Shown: positions 44,161 to 55,878, counted from the stretch's first letter. The stretch is 64,000 bases of DNA from Pseudarthrobacter sulfonivorans (GCF_001484605.1 NZ_CP013747.1:2666001-2730000); one strand, 5' to 3'. Translations and numbers: made by a program. The notes: generated by a model not told the origin, from the letters alone.

Positions 44161-44571
44161 ATGCCCACTATTCGCGTATCCGAAGCCGCGCGGTTCCTTG
44201 GCGTCAGTGACGACACCGTCCGGCGCTGGACTGAGAACGGCAGCCTTACCCCCGTCAAGGACGACGCCGGCCGGCTGGCCGTGGACGGCCTGGAGCTGGC
44301 CAGGCACGCCCAGAAGCTCGCGCAGCTTCCCGAGGACCCGCACCGCTCAGGGAGTTCGGCGCGCAACAGGTTCGTGGGCCTGGTCACGGGCATCACTGCG
44401 GACAAGGTCATGGCCCAGGTGGAACTCCAGTGCGGGCCGTTCCGGGTGGTGTCGCTGATGAGCAGCGAAGCCGTCCGGGACCTGGGCTTGGAACTCGGGT
44501 CCGTGGCCACAGCGGTGGTCAAAGCAACCACAGTCATCATCGAAACCCCGCATGGAAAGAGCATCATTTGA
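44161..44571 (+). CDS. Molybdate-responsive regulator, HTH plus Mop/TOBE domain
   Basis: A 136-residue two-domain protein. Residues 1-50 are a MerR/excisionase-like HTH (RVSEAARFLGVSDDTVRRWTENG), and 65-135 a molybdate-binding Mop/TOBE domain (SARNRFVGLVTGIT...VMAQVELQCG). This short fusion is typical of actinobacterial mod operons and probably represses modABC when molybdate is bound. ModA begins with TTG overlapping its stop, so all four genes are one transcript. Confidence 0.88.
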   Translation: MPTIRVSEAARFLGVSDDTVRRWTENGSLTPVKDDAGRLAVDGLELARHAQKLAQLPEDPHRSGSSARNRFVGLVTGITADKVMAQVELQCGPFRVVSLMSSEAVRDLGLELGSVATAVVKATTVIIETPHGKSII

Positions 44572-45380
44572 GCACCCGCAAACACGCCGGCGCCACCATC
44601 ATCACGGCCGCCCTCATGCTGGGCCTCGCCGCGTGCGCACCGGCTACGACGCCCGCGGCCACGCAGCCCGCCGCGTCGCAGTCCCCGGACGCCGCCGGTC
44701 AGGTCTCCGGGACGATCACGGTCTTCGCAGCCGCGTCGCTCAAGGCCACGTTCACCCAGCTGGCCAGCGACTTCGAGGCGAAGAACCCGGGCACCAAGAT
44801 CGTATTGAGCTTCGCCGGCTCCTCGGACCTGGTCACCCAGATCACGCAGGGCGCACCGGCTGATGTCTTTGCCTCCGCCGACACCAAGAACATGACGAAG
44901 CTCGCCGACGCCAAGCTCCTGGACGGGACCGCGAAGAACTTCGCCACCAACGTCCTGGAGATCGCCGTCCCGCCGTCCAACCCGGCGTCGATCGCGTCCT
45001 TCGCCGACCTGGCCAAGCCAGGCGTCAAGGTGGTTGTCTGTGCCAGCCAGGTTCCGTGCGGGGCGGCCGCGGACACGGTGGAAAAGGCCGCGGGCGTGAC
45101 CCTCTCGCCGGTCAGCGAGGAGTCATCGGTGACGGACGTCCTGGGCAAGGTCACCTCGGGCGAGGCCGACGCCGGCCTGGTCTACGTCACCGACGTCAAA
45201 GGCGCCGGCGGCAAGGTCAAGGGAATCCCGTTCGACGAATCCGGCAAGGCAGTCAATACCTATCCCATCGCCGCAGTAGGCTCGAGCCGGAACAAGGAAC
45301 TGGCGGCAGCCTTCATCGCCATGGTGACCGGCGCCGACGGGCAGAAAACCCTCGGCGAGGCCGGCTTCGGCGCACCGTAA
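44568..45380 (+). CDS. modA: Molybdate ABC transporter substrate-binding lipoprotein
   Basis: A 270-residue lipoprotein with signal peptide and lipobox LAAC near residue 23. The mature part has the ModA signature [17 protein letters not shown] (Ser oxyanion ligand) and [17 protein letters not shown] anion loop, then [13 protein letters not shown] and [12 protein letters not shown]. It captures molybdate or tungstate outside the cell. TTG 44568 overlaps the regulator stop (TTGA). Confidence 0.92.
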   Translation: MSTRKHAGATIITAALMLGLAACAPATTPAATQPAASQSPDAAGQVSGTITVFAAASLKATFTQLASDFEAKNPGTKIVLSFAGSSDLVTQITQGAPADVFASADTKNMTKLADAKLLDGTAKNFATNVLEIAVPPSNPASIASFADLAKPGVKVVVCASQVPCGAAADTVEKAAGVTLSPVSEESSVTDVLGKVTSGEADAGLVYVTDVKGAGGKVKGIPFDESGKAVNTYPIAAVGSSRNKELAAAFIAMVTGADGQKTLGEAGFGAP

Positions 45381-45402
45381 GCACGCGGCCCCCAAGGAGA
45401 CC

Positions 45403-46266
45403 ATGAGACAGGCCAGGAACGGCGGGTACGGCGGCGTCCCACGCTGGATTTACGTCCTCGCGGCTGCCGGCGGACTGTTCGTGGTGCTGCCGCTGGCGGC
45501 CATGGTGGGCAAGGTCAACTGGACCCAGTTCATCCCGCTGATCACCTCGGAAGAGTCGCTGCAGGCCCTTGGGTTGAGCCTGCGCACATCCGCGGCCAGC
45601 ACCGTCCTCTGCATCGTGCTGGGTGTGCCGCTCGCCCTGGTCCTGGCCCGCGGCAGCTTCCCCGGCCAGCGCGTCCTCCGCTCACTGGTCCTGCTGCCGC
45701 TGGTGCTTCCGCCGGTGGTGGGCGGCATCGCGCTCCTGTACACGTTCGGGCGGCAGGGGCTGCTGGGCCGGACGCTGGAAGTGGCTGGCCTGCAGATCGC
45801 CTTTTCGACGACGGCGGTCATCCTGGCCCAGACGTTTGTGGCCCTTCCGTTCCTGGTGGTCAGCCTCGAGGGTGCCCTGCGGACCGCCGGGAACCGGTAC
45901 GAAGCGGTGGCGGCGACGCTCGGCGCCGGGCCCACCACGGTGCTTCGCAGGGTCACCCTCCCGCTCGTGCTGCCGGGACTGGCGTCCGGCGCGGTGCTGT
46001 CCTTCGCCCGCAGCCTGGGCGAATTCGGCGCCACCCTCACGTTCGCGGGCAGCCTGCAGGGGGTGACCCGGACCCTGCCGCTGGAAATCTACCTGCAGCG
46101 GGAAACGGACGCCGATGCCGCCGTCGCGCTTTCCCTGGTCCTCGTGGCGGTGGCCTTGGTGGTGGTAGCGCTCGCGTACCGCAGTCCCCGCGCCGCCGAA
46201 CGGGCCCCCGCGCTTAGCGGGGAAGGCACGACGACGGCGCCGGCCCAGGGAGGTGCGGTCCGGTGA
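45403..46266 (+). CDS. modB: Molybdate ABC transporter permease
   Basis: A 287-residue membrane subunit with six helices. The EAA loop is [45 protein letters not shown] in abridged form, ending in SLGEFGA, the ModB/CysT signature. ATG 45403 follows AAGGAG. The stop overlaps the modC GTG by 4 bp. Forms the pore with ModC. Confidence 0.93.
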   Translation: MRQARNGGYGGVPRWIYVLAAAGGLFVVLPLAAMVGKVNWTQFIPLITSEESLQALGLSLRTSAASTVLCIVLGVPLALVLARGSFPGQRVLRSLVLLPLVLPPVVGGIALLYTFGRQGLLGRTLEVAGLQIAFSTTAVILAQTFVALPFLVVSLEGALRTAGNRYEAVAATLGAGPTTVLRRVTLPLVLPGLASGAVLSFARSLGEFGATLTFAGSLQGVTRTLPLEIYLQRETDADAAVALSLVLVAVALVVVALAYRSPRAAERAPALSGEGTTTAPAQGGAVR

Positions 46267-47324
46267 CGTTCTCGGTTCAGGCCGCCGTGGCTGGCCGCGG
46301 GTTTGACGTCTCCCTCGCGGTGGGGCCGGCCGAAACGGTGGCCGTAATGGGAGCCAACGGCGCGGGCAAATCGACCCTGCTGAACGTCATCGCGGGCCTG
46401 CTGCACCCGGACTCGGGCACGGCCCTACTGGACGGCAGGACCCTGTTCGACCTCACCGCCGGGCGCGGCGAATGGACGGCTCCGCACCGGCGCGGTACGG
46501 CGCTCCTGGCCCAGGAACCGCTGCTTTTTCCGCACCTGAGCGTGCTGGAGAACGTGGCCTTCGGGCCCCGGAGTGCGGGGGCTTCGAAGCCGGCCGCGCG
46601 GGAGTCCGCCCTGCGGTGGCTCGCGGAAGTCGAGGCGACGGAGCTGCAGTCCCGCCGCCCGGCCGGGCTCTCCGGCGGCCAGGCGCAGCGCGTTGCGGTG
46701 GCGCGGGCGCTCGCCGCCGACCCCGGGCTCCTCCTCCTGGACGAGCCGATGGCCGCGCTGGATATCCATGCCGCGCCGCTGCTCCGGCGCCTGCTCAAGC
46801 GCGTGCTGGCCGGCCGGCGGGCCATCATCATCACGCATGACGTCCTCGATGCCCTGTTTCTGGCCGACCGGGTGGTCATCCTCGAAAACGGGCGGATCAG
46901 CGAGGAAGGCCCCACCCGCGACATCCTTCAGCGCCCGCGCAGCCGGTTCGCGGCCGGACTCGCCGGACTCAACTTTGTGGCCGGCCACCTGACCGAACAC
47001 GGTCTGCGGTCCGGCGCCCTCAACCTCTATGGCCACCACGACGTAGCCGCCCCGCTCCCCACCGGGCGGCCGGGCGTGGCTGTCTTCCCGCCGTCGGCCG
47101 TTTCCGTTTTCCTCACCGAAGCGCATGGCAGTCCGCGGAACTCCTTCGCCGTGACCATTACTGACCTGGAGCCCCACGGGGACGGGATCCGGGTCCGCGC
47201 CGGGGAGGGCGGGCAGCTGAGCGCGGACATCACTCCGGCTGCCTCTGTAGATCTCGGGTTGGCGCCGGGCATGCAGGTGTATTTCGTGATCAAGGCCGGT
47301 GCCGTGGCCATCTACCCGGGCTGA
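46263..47324 (+). CDS. modC: Molybdate ABC transporter ATP-binding protein
   Basis: A 353-residue ATPase. Walker [11 protein letters not shown]-loop LLAQEP, signature [10 protein letters not shown], Walker [13 protein letters not shown] and H-loop [10 protein letters not shown] are intact. The C-terminal 130 residues carry a TOBE/Mop-type domain ([14 protein letters not shown]... [18 protein letters not shown] in part), usual for ModC. GTG 46263. Last gene of the mod operon. Confidence 0.93.
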   Translation: MTFSVQAAVAGRGFDVSLAVGPAETVAVMGANGAGKSTLLNVIAGLLHPDSGTALLDGRTLFDLTAGRGEWTAPHRRGTALLAQEPLLFPHLSVLENVAFGPRSAGASKPAARESALRWLAEVEATELQSRRPAGLSGGQAQRVAVARALAADPGLLLLDEPMAALDIHAAPLLRRLLKRVLAGRRAIIITHDVLDALFLADRVVILENGRISEEGPTRDILQRPRSRFAAGLAGLNFVAGHLTEHGLRSGALNLYGHHDVAAPLPTGRPGVAVFPPSAVSVFLTEAHGSPRNSFAVTITDLEPHGDGIRVRAGEGGQLSADITPAASVDLGLAPGMQVYFVIKAGAVAIYPG

Positions 47325-47392
47325 ACGGGCGGGAATGCGCGGGTAGGCTGGTCAGCGTCGTCCGGACGCGGCGGCGGTATTGGGGGAGAACC

Positions 47393-48067
47393 ATGAAGAA
47401 AATTACGACGGCGGCTGCCGTCCTGGCGCTGCTGGCGGGCCTGTCCGGGTGCGGCCTGTTCCCGTCGCCGACGCCGCTGCCGGACATCGCCCCGGCAACG
47501 CCCGCGTCCGTGCTTCCGCCGGATTGCCCGTTTGTGGGCAGGGACGACGTGTCGCCGGTCCGGATCCCCAAGGGCACGCCGCGCGAAACCGTCGGCAGCG
47601 TCCTGAACGCCTACAGCGGCTGGATTAACGCCGGCTCCGAGCTGGTCACGGCCTGGAGCCCGGGCAAGGCCGTCCCGGTAAACTGCGTCGCAGACCTCGC
47701 TGCAAAAAACGCCGAAGCCTATTCGAGCACGCTGTTCACCACGCACAGCGACGTCGCGTGGCAGGAATACTTTGCGGCGGTGAAGGTGATGAACCAGCAG
47801 AACCTGGCGGCGGTCCGCGTTGCCGGGCCGGAGACGGGTGTGCGCGGCACGTTTGCGCTGCTGCAGGAGATCGATTCGAGCGCCACGGACAGCGGCACGT
47901 TCCTGAAGTTCGACGCCGTCTACCGGCCCACCGTTGCCGGGCAGGGCAGCTGGGAGGACCTGGACAAGCCGACCCGCTGGTACGTGGAACTCGTCCCGGC
48001 GGGGGAGTTCCTGGTGATCAACTACATCGAAACCAAGCCTGCGGCCGGCTATCCGGCAATGCCCTAA
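47393..48067 (+). CDS. Lipoprotein of unknown function
   Basis: A 224-residue predicted lipoprotein: signal peptide KKITTAAAVLALLAGLSGC, lipobox LSGC (17-20), then a Pro-rich linker (PSPTPLPDIAPATPAS). The mature globular part has no family I recognise; it contains two cysteines (PPDCPF, VNCVAD). ATG follows TGGGGGAGAACC. It lies 68 bp after modC and could be part of the same region without a known link to molybdate. Confidence 0.65.
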   Translation: MKKITTAAAVLALLAGLSGCGLFPSPTPLPDIAPATPASVLPPDCPFVGRDDVSPVRIPKGTPRETVGSVLNAYSGWINAGSELVTAWSPGKAVPVNCVADLAAKNAEAYSSTLFTTHSDVAWQEYFAAVKVMNQQNLAAVRVAGPETGVRGTFALLQEIDSSATDSGTFLKFDAVYRPTVAGQGSWEDLDKPTRWYVELVPAGEFLVINYIETKPAAGYPAMP

Positions 48068-48086
48068 ACCGGCCGCAGACCGCTGG

Positions 48087-48425
48087 CTACATCCCCGGGA
48101 TGTCGAGTGTTTCGTGGATCTGGATGGTGGCGCCTTCGCCGGACATGAAGTGCGGGTGGCCGTCCATCAGCGCAACAGCGGCGTCCAGATCCTCGGCCTG
48201 GATGACGCTGTAGCCGCCCAGCGTTGCCTCGGCGTCTGTGACTGCCGAACCGTCCAGGACCTTGGCGGCGCCCAGCGGCGTTCCGAGGTCAACGATGCCG
48301 TCACCGGCTCTGGCAGCCCAGTCCATCCACATTTTCATGCCGGCCTCGGCCTCTTCGGGGCTCGCTTCCGCCATGGCTTCTTCGGCTGGCTTGGGCGATT
48401 TGTACAGAACCACAAATTTCTTCAC
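48087..48425 (-). CDS. YciI-family protein
   Basis: A 112-residue YCII-related (ferredoxin-fold dimer) protein: MKKFVVLYKSP opening, GTPLGAAKVL, LGGYSVIQAEDLDAAVALMDGHPHF with the conserved His. The catalytic role is unclear in most members. It is convergent with the lipoprotein gene. Confidence 0.85.
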   Translation of the reverse strand: MKKFVVLYKSPKPAEEAMAEASPEEAEAGMKMWMDWAARAGDGIVDLGTPLGAAKVLDGSAVTDAEATLGGYSVIQAEDLDAAVALMDGHPHFMSGEGATIQIHETLDIPGM

Positions 48426-48579
48426 GGTACGTCCTTGTCTTCGTGCGCCGAAGGGATCGTCCCGCCGGTCACAGGATGATCCTAGGGCTTCGCGTGCCGC
48501 TGCGGCAGGGGGCGACGGACCCCGACGGAGGAGGGGCCCCGAGGAATCACAATGACGTTGTCAACGGATTCCTGAGCTC

Positions 48580-48690
48580 TTAACGAGTGACTTCGACGGG
48601 CTTGATTTCGCCCGCGATCTCCGGAGTCCGCGTGAAGCCCTCCGATCCAGCGCTGGGGCGGGCTGACCAATTCTTGAAAATTTGGGCCAT
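48580..48690 (-). CDS. Possible 36-residue small protein
   Basis: An ATG at 48690 opens a short frame ending with TAA at 48582-48580, starting MAQIFKNWSARPSAG and ending KPVEVTR. Codon third positions are G/C-rich, like real genes here. There is a GGGGAGG about 13 bp upstream, rather far. I do not recognise it. The rest of the 48426-48714 gap holds nothing else I can assign. Confidence 0.35.
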   Translation of the reverse strand: MAQIFKNWSARPSAGSEGFTRTPEIAGEIKPVEVTR

Positions 48691-48714
48691 GTCCGGCGTT
48701 CGCCTCCCCGGGTG

Positions 48715-49110
48715 CTAGCAGCTCGAATGCGTCTTCTCCCTGCGCGTCTCACCGTTCGTGACGACAACCTGGGAGTTGGCGCGGCACGTCACGCCATCCT
48801 CGGTAAACGTGTTCTGGCTACTCAACTTTGTCAGGTTGTCCGTTAGGGTGTAATGCGTTTTATAGTCGAACGACGACTGGCCGTCAGTCGTCTGATCGCG
48901 GGTGTTGGTCGTGTAGTGGCCGTCGACGTTTCGAGTCGCGCCGCGGTACTCATAGGTGTATGACCCATCGGGGTTGCTGGTTTCGGTGTGTTCCACCTGG
49001 GCGCGGTTGCTGCCGGGGTCGGACGGCGGCGCGGCCAGCGCCGGCGAGGCAGTGAGGGCGAGAGCCAGGCCAGCGCCGGAGGCGACGACCAAGCGGGTCA
49101 AACGGTTCAT
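48715..49110 (-). CDS. Secreted protein of unknown function
   Basis: A 131-residue protein with Sec signal peptide (NRLTRLVVASGAGLALALTASPALA). The mature part is polar and Thr/Asn-rich with repeating YTYEYRGATRN / HYTTNTRDQTTDG / FDYKTHYTLTDN strands, and ends in two cysteines (VTCRA, HSSC). ATG 49110 follows GGAAGGA. It diverges from clpB. Confidence 0.6.
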   Translation of the reverse strand: MNRLTRLVVASGAGLALALTASPALAAPPSDPGSNRAQVEHTETSNPDGSYTYEYRGATRNVDGHYTTNTRDQTTDGQSSFDYKTHYTLTDNLTKLSSQNTFTEDGVTCRANSQVVVTNGETRREKTHSSC

Positions 49111-49315
49111 TGTTAGGGTCCTTCCGCTTCTTTGTCGGGCGGCCCCAACCGCAGTGAGTGGATTCTGACCATTGCCTTTAGCTCCGCACAACACTTTCGC
49201 GAGCATCTTGTCGCTACGCCAGTCCGTGGACACGGATTTCCACATAGGCGTGGTGCGGCTCTGGACAGGCAGTTCGCCGTCGGCAAACATGGGGCGTAGT
49301 GGGCATTTCCTCAAA

Positions 49316-49336
49316 GTTGAGCGTTGTAGACTCAAC
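49316..49336. promoter_or_regulatory. HAIR-like HspR element upstream of clpB
   Basis: GTTGAGC and ACTCAAC are separated by exactly seven bases. The HspR HAIR consensus is CTTGAGT-N7-ACTCAAG, so 5-6 of 7 bases match in each arm with correct spacing. It lies 36 bp before the clpB start, as expected for HspR repression of heat-shock genes in actinobacteria. Confidence 0.8.
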
Positions 49337-49371
49337 TTAGCGAAAAATGCATATCCCGGAAGGAGCTCTCT

Positions 49372-52029
<2,658 letters not shown>

Positions 52030-52054
52030 CGGTCCTGCAAGGCTCGGGCGAAGC

Positions 52055-52450
52055 CTATTTCAGGGCAGCAGATTCCCGTATTTCATAGCTGAGGTTTTGG
52101 TGGTCCGCATCCATTTCGTTGACTTGGATGCGGTATCCGTCGGGGTCATTGACAGTGATGAAACGGCCGAACGTTTCGTCCATGATGTCCGACGGGGCAT
52201 ATCCGGCAGCTCTTAGTCGCTCTGCGGTGAGCTCCAGCCTTTCGTCGGTGGAGAAGTGCAGCGCTACCGCTCCGGCATCTGAGTGTGTGGTTCCCGCTTG
52301 GGCAATGTGGAGCCCAAGTTGCCCGCCGTTGCCGTGCAGGTCCGCCCAGGTTCCGCTTGTTGCTGCAGCGTTCTCGTTCAACCCAAGGGTGGAATAAAAC
52401 TTGTTGGCGAGCTCGATGTTCCGCACGAAGCGGATCGGAGTAACTCTCAT
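52055..52450 (-). CDS. VOC-family protein coupled to a CopG-like protein
   Basis: A 131-residue glyoxalase-fold protein: TPIRFVRNIELANKFYSTLGL opening and ITVNDPDGYRIQVNEM metal-His/Glu-type end, abridged. Function unknown, bleomycin-binding-like. Its ATG overlaps the stop of the ribbon-helix-helix gene by 4 bp, in the order antitoxin-first, which is unusual for VOC genes. Confidence 0.8.
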   Translation of the reverse strand: MRVTPIRFVRNIELANKFYSTLGLNENAAATSGTWADLHGNGGQLGLHIAQAGTTHSDAGAVALHFSTDERLELTAERLRAAGYAPSDIMDETFGRFITVNDPDGYRIQVNEMDADHQNLSYEIRESAALK

Positions 52451-52596
52451 TTGGTTGAACCTTCCTTGTTGAGGGCCTGGGTCAGCGTTTCTTCGACGAA
52501 CGACGACAGTGATAGTCCGCGTTCGATTGCTGCGTGTTTGACCTGCTTGACTAGGTCTGTTGGCAGGTAGATGTTGAACTGTGTCTTGTCGGCCAT
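52447..52596 (-). CDS. Ribbon-helix-helix (CopG-like) DNA-binding protein
   Basis: A 49-residue protein: short N-terminal beta strand (TQFNIYLP) followed by two helices (TDLVKQVKHAAIERGLSLSSFVEETLTQAL), shown in part, the typical RHH/antitoxin layout. ATG 52596 is preferred to an upstream in-frame codon at 52632. It precedes and overlaps the VOC gene. A palindrome just upstream is a likely operator. Confidence 0.85.
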   Translation of the reverse strand: MADKTQFNIYLPTDLVKQVKHAAIERGLSLSSFVEETLTQALNKEGSTK

Positions 52597-52601
52597 GGCT
52601 A

Positions 52602-52623
52602 GAATGCTAGCAAAATAGCATTC
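52602..52623. promoter_or_regulatory. Operator-like palindrome before the RHH gene
   Basis: GAATGCTA and TAGCATTC flank GCAAAA, six bases upstream of the RHH ATG and 46 bp before the divergent GNAT gene. Two 8-bp perfect half-sites suit a tetramer of RHH dimers, so autoregulation is likely. Confidence 0.65.
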
Positions 52624-52668
52624 GATGTACAAGGGCGAGCGTGCTGGGGGCGCCTGTAGGCTTCGTAG

Positions 52669-53190
52669 GTGATTCCCGGAAAGACGTCCCGGCTTCGATT
52701 CCGGCAGATGGCGTCAGCAGACCTGGACAACATGACTGCGCTTCTGGGTGATCCTGCTGTCATGGCGTATTACCCCGCACCCAAGACGCGGGAAGAGGCC
52801 GCGCAGTGGATCGCCTGGAATGAAGCGAACTACGCCACGCATGGTTACGGCCTTTGGATTGTGGAAACTCTCGATGGCGAGTTTCTGGGTGACTGCGGAC
52901 TTACCTGTCAGCAGGTCAATGGTCGCAGCGAGTTGGAGGTCGGATTTCACATCCGCGCGGAGGCGTGGGGCCGGGGATATGCGACCGAAGCGGCCGCGGC
53001 GTGCATGGAATTCGCACGCGACGAGCTCGCTGTTAAGCAGCTCGTCGCCATTATCCATCCAGAAAATGTGGCTTCTCGTCGGGTGGCGGAGAAAATTGGC
53101 ATGAGCTACATCGAGAACGATCATGGCGGCACCATCGCGACGCGGATGGTTCTCGGAGTTCAGCTGGCGTCCGGTAGGGGTCCCGCATGA
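52669..53190 (+). CDS. GNAT N-acetyltransferase, RimJ/RimL type
   Basis: A 173-residue acetyl-CoA-dependent acetyltransferase. It has TSRLRFRQMASADLDNM at the N-terminus, RSELEVGFHIRAEAWGRGYATEAA with the acetyl-CoA loop (GRGYAT), and IHPENVASRRVAEKIGMSYI at the end, abridged. GTG 52669 is the start used; ribosome site is weak. It diverges from the RHH/VOC pair. The 53191-53343 gap shows nothing assignable. Confidence 0.85.
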   Translation: MIPGKTSRLRFRQMASADLDNMTALLGDPAVMAYYPAPKTREEAAQWIAWNEANYATHGYGLWIVETLDGEFLGDCGLTCQQVNGRSELEVGFHIRAEAWGRGYATEAAAACMEFARDELAVKQLVAIIHPENVASRRVAEKIGMSYIENDHGGTIATRMVLGVQLASGRGPA

Positions 53191-53343
53191 ACGCTGGGCT
53201 GCGGGGAAGTAGCATCGTGCTTACACAAGAGCCTGAGATATGACACCAGAGAGCTAGAAGCATCCGGCTGGACAAGAATTCACGACAACATCCTCGTCTC
53301 CGACGGTTAGCGCCGCTCAACTATTTTCGCGGGCAGCAGGCTG

Positions 53344-54027
53344 TTATTCGCGGCTTTCCTCCCTTAGCGGCTTGAGGTGCGCCGGGATCGTTGTGCCGGA
53401 AAGAGACGGATACGTGAACGTGAACTCGCCCCGGTATCCGAAGAGAAATCCGACGACGGGGTTCCGCACCTGCATCTGAATCGTGAACATCCCGCGAATG
53501 TCATCGAAGCTCTCGTACAGGTCTGCGGTACCTGTGCAGAAGGCCGGAAACGTGAATCCTGCGAAGCCTTCGTAGAACCGCTGCGCCCCCGATTGCAGGT
53601 GCAGCGATCCATCGGCCAAGACCTCCAGTTCGAGGTCGGTGGCCAGATGCTGGTGGGTGCCGAGGTAGTCGACAATCCCACCTCTTCGTTCGCTGTGCAC
53701 CATAGTGGCGTCGAAGCGGCGTCTCTTGGACGAGGGCAGTTCCAAAGTCCTGACGAACGTGACGGTAGGGCGGCCAAACCCGTCAATGTAGGGATAGTTC
53801 TCGATCGTGAACGGGATGTCATTGCCCTGGTCCGGGAAGAGAATATTGCGGTAGGCACCCAGTCGCAGAAACGGTACCGTCCACCACGCACCCCGGCGGA
53901 CTTCGGAGAAGACCCCGTGCCCGACGCATCCGTAGCCCGCTTCGGTGTCAACGCCGAAGCGCTTCTGCAGCATGGGGTGCAGCCTTTGGAAGTCTTGCCC
54001 CAATGCCACCTCAAAGATCGAAGCCAC
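53344..54027 (-). CDS. DUF4166 protein
   Basis: A 227-residue protein beginning SIFEVALGQDFQRLHPMLQKRFG, the DUF4166 opening, then VRRGAWWTVPFLRLGAYRNILFP and PFTIENYPYIDGFGR. Soluble, function unknown; in Bacillus a similar domain is fused to SAM/SDR-type partners. It is transcribed with the SRPBCC gene just upstream, 2 bp apart. Confidence 0.82.
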   Translation of the reverse strand: MASIFEVALGQDFQRLHPMLQKRFGVDTEAGYGCVGHGVFSEVRRGAWWTVPFLRLGAYRNILFPDQGNDIPFTIENYPYIDGFGRPTVTFVRTLELPSSKRRRFDATMVHSERRGGIVDYLGTHQHLATDLELEVLADGSLHLQSGAQRFYEGFAGFTFPAFCTGTADLYESFDDIRGMFTIQMQVRNPVVGFLFGYRGEFTFTYPSLSGTTIPAHLKPLREESRE

Positions 54028-54029
54028 GG

Positions 54030-54755
54030 CTATTCGCCTCTTTCAGTCTGAGAGGGGAGATCACCTGTGGGTGCAGCCAACCCGGCCAGGGCAGAGGGGG
54101 CACGGCCTGAGCGCGCGTCCGGAGCACCCCGCAGGCAGCGCCCTGCCCTCGGCACAGTCCAATGGGACGGGAACATCCAGGTGGTCAGAGCCACCGTCAC
54201 TCCTAGGGCTGCCAGGCCAGCGGTTCGACTGGCGAGAGCCCTGCGGAGCAGTGCGCCGGCTGCCAGAATGCCGCCTGCTCTCGCTGCGGCGTCGACAAAC
54301 CACCGGTTGCGGCAGTCTCTGGGATCCAGATCTGCCTCCGCCCACAGTCTCAGACGGTCGAAGCTTATTGCTGTTGCCCAACCCATAGCGGGCCGGACCA
54401 CGTGCGAGTCCAGGACTTTGCCGAGAGCGCCCATTCCCGGCTGATAGTTGTACCCCGTGATAAACCGAAGACCATCCTCTGTCGGCACATACCGCCAATA
54501 CCCCGAACCAGACCCAATAGGAGACAAGGGGTCGGCAGAATCGAATTTCAGCACCGATGTGGCCTGCCCATCGGATCGATGCTTATGCCCCAGCGATGTT
54601 CCGTTCCCCCGGATGATGTGTAGAGGAAGGCGGAACTCGTAACGAAAATGCAGAAGTCCCTGATCATCTCCTCCGGTGGGGACTATTCGGGAGAATCGCA
54701 GATCCCACCGGGCGTGCAGTGCGGGGTCCTGGCTAAGAGTCCACACGCGTTCCAT
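54030..54755 (-). CDS. SRPBCC-like protein with C-terminal membrane region, start unresolved
   Basis: The reading frame gives MERVWTLSQDPALHARWD, a START/SRPBCC domain, followed after residue 150 by a hydrophobic helical tail (AARAGGILAAGALL; LAALGVTVALTTWMFPS). The natural domain start probably lies further upstream, since the open frame continues as KPIYVETSIRAPMERVW, but that stretch back to the in-frame stop holds no ATG, GTG or TTG. Either translation starts at ATG 54755 or a frameshift hides the start. Confidence 0.6.
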   Translation of the reverse strand: MERVWTLSQDPALHARWDLRFSRIVPTGGDDQGLLHFRYEFRLPLHIIRGNGTSLGHKHRSDGQATSVLKFDSADPLSPIGSGSGYWRYVPTEDGLRFITGYNYQPGMGALGKVLDSHVVRPAMGWATAISFDRLRLWAEADLDPRDCRNRWFVDAAARAGGILAAGALLRRALASRTAGLAALGVTVALTTWMFPSHWTVPRAGRCLRGAPDARSGRAPSALAGLAAPTGDLPSQTERGE

Positions 54756-54856
54756 AGGGGCGCGGATGCTGGTCTCAACGTAGATCGGCTTGTGTTTCGC
54801 AGGCTCATTCCCGCCAAAGTTTTCCCCATTCCAGCATCATAAGGTGCAACTTGAGG

Positions 54857-55246
54857 TCACTCCCGTTCATGGGGCGCGACAATTATCTGGACGTCGTCCT
54901 CATACAACAGCCGTCCTGGATCGTTTGAATGGAGCACCTGCCACTCAACGTCATACCGGCTTAGAAGGTCCGTGTAGAACTCAACGCGGACGAGCAAATG
55001 CACAGCTGTGCACTTGAACCAAGCCTCCGCTGTCGGGTTTATTGCATGGTCGTAAATCGATCTGTCCACCGTCGACGGGTTCAAGTATGCGGCGTCGTAG
55101 TGGTCATTTGAGCGCCGCCAGGAAGCCCAGTCCTGGGTGCTGAGTCTGCCGCCGTTTGCTAAACCGTTGGCGAGATTAAAGAGGCCCGGGTAGCGTCCAC
55201 GGCCATTGGCGATGCCTGCCTGGTAGCGCACATACTTCGAGTCCAT
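54857..55246 (-). CDS. Hypothetical protein
   Basis: A 129-residue soluble protein: MDSKYVRYQAGIANGRGRYPG, a DRSIYDHAINPTAEAWFK centre, and a C-terminal DDVQIIVAPHERE. I recognise no family. ATG 55246 used; TTG 55255 possible. It lies between the SRPBCC and DinB genes. Confidence 0.6.
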   Translation of the reverse strand: MDSKYVRYQAGIANGRGRYPGLFNLANGLANGGRLSTQDWASWRRSNDHYDAAYLNPSTVDRSIYDHAINPTAEAWFKCTAVHLLVRVEFYTDLLSRYDVEWQVLHSNDPGRLLYEDDVQIIVAPHERE

Positions 55247-55290
55247 GGTTCCCAACTGATCACCTGTCCGAATTTTCGTAGGCGCTGACT

Positions 55291-55878
55291 TTATCGTCCG
55301 GCTTCGCGTGCAGCGGCTTCAATCCGGGACCGATAGGCAGCCCATTCTTCCGATGTGCGGCTTGGCATGTTCGGATCTTGCGGTCCGTTGCCCGCTGTGC
55401 CGTCGATCAGCTCGCGCAAAATGTCGGCATGCCCTGCATGCCGGGCTGTCTCGACGCACACGTGAACCAGGATCTGATGGAGGGTCACACGTCGGCGCTC
55501 GGGCGTCCACCAAGGTACTTCACCTGCAGAGTCGAGGCTGAGTGACTCTATCGTCGCGTCGCTTTGTCGAGCGGAGAAATGGTAGAAGTCAATGATGTCT
55601 GCCCGGCTCTCGTCGGCCGTTGCCCACATATCATCGTCAACCTCCCCAGCTTCGGACAACCAGGGCACTTCCCGGCCGTGCGGTCTGCCGAAGACGTCGC
55701 TGAAGTATTCCAATTGCACGCCACCGACGTGCTTGACCAGCCCCAGGAGGTTGGTAGCTGTGGGCGTCATCGGACGGCGAATGTCGTACTCGCTGACGTC
55801 GTCGAGTTTCGAGAGAAGATCTGCCCTTCGAATGCGAAGGTACCCAAGTAAGTCAGCCTTTTGATCCATATCCCTCAC
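55291..55878 (-). CDS. DinB-superfamily (DUF664) protein
   Basis: A 195-residue four-helix metal-binding protein: LVKHVGGVQLEYFSDVFG (His of the DinB metal triad), TLHQILVHVCVETARHAGHADILRELI (the H-x3-H pair). DUF664/DinB-like enzymes include thiol-dependent (mycothiol-type) S-transferases; the substrate here is unknown. Transcribed leftward, alone or with the gene downstream. Confidence 0.88.
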   Translation of the reverse strand: MRDMDQKADLLGYLRIRRADLLSKLDDVSEYDIRRPMTPTATNLLGLVKHVGGVQLEYFSDVFGRPHGREVPWLSEAGEVDDDMWATADESRADIIDFYHFSARQSDATIESLSLDSAGEVPWWTPERRRVTLHQILVHVCVETARHAGHADILRELIDGTAGNGPQDPNMPSRTSEEWAAYRSRIEAAAREAGR

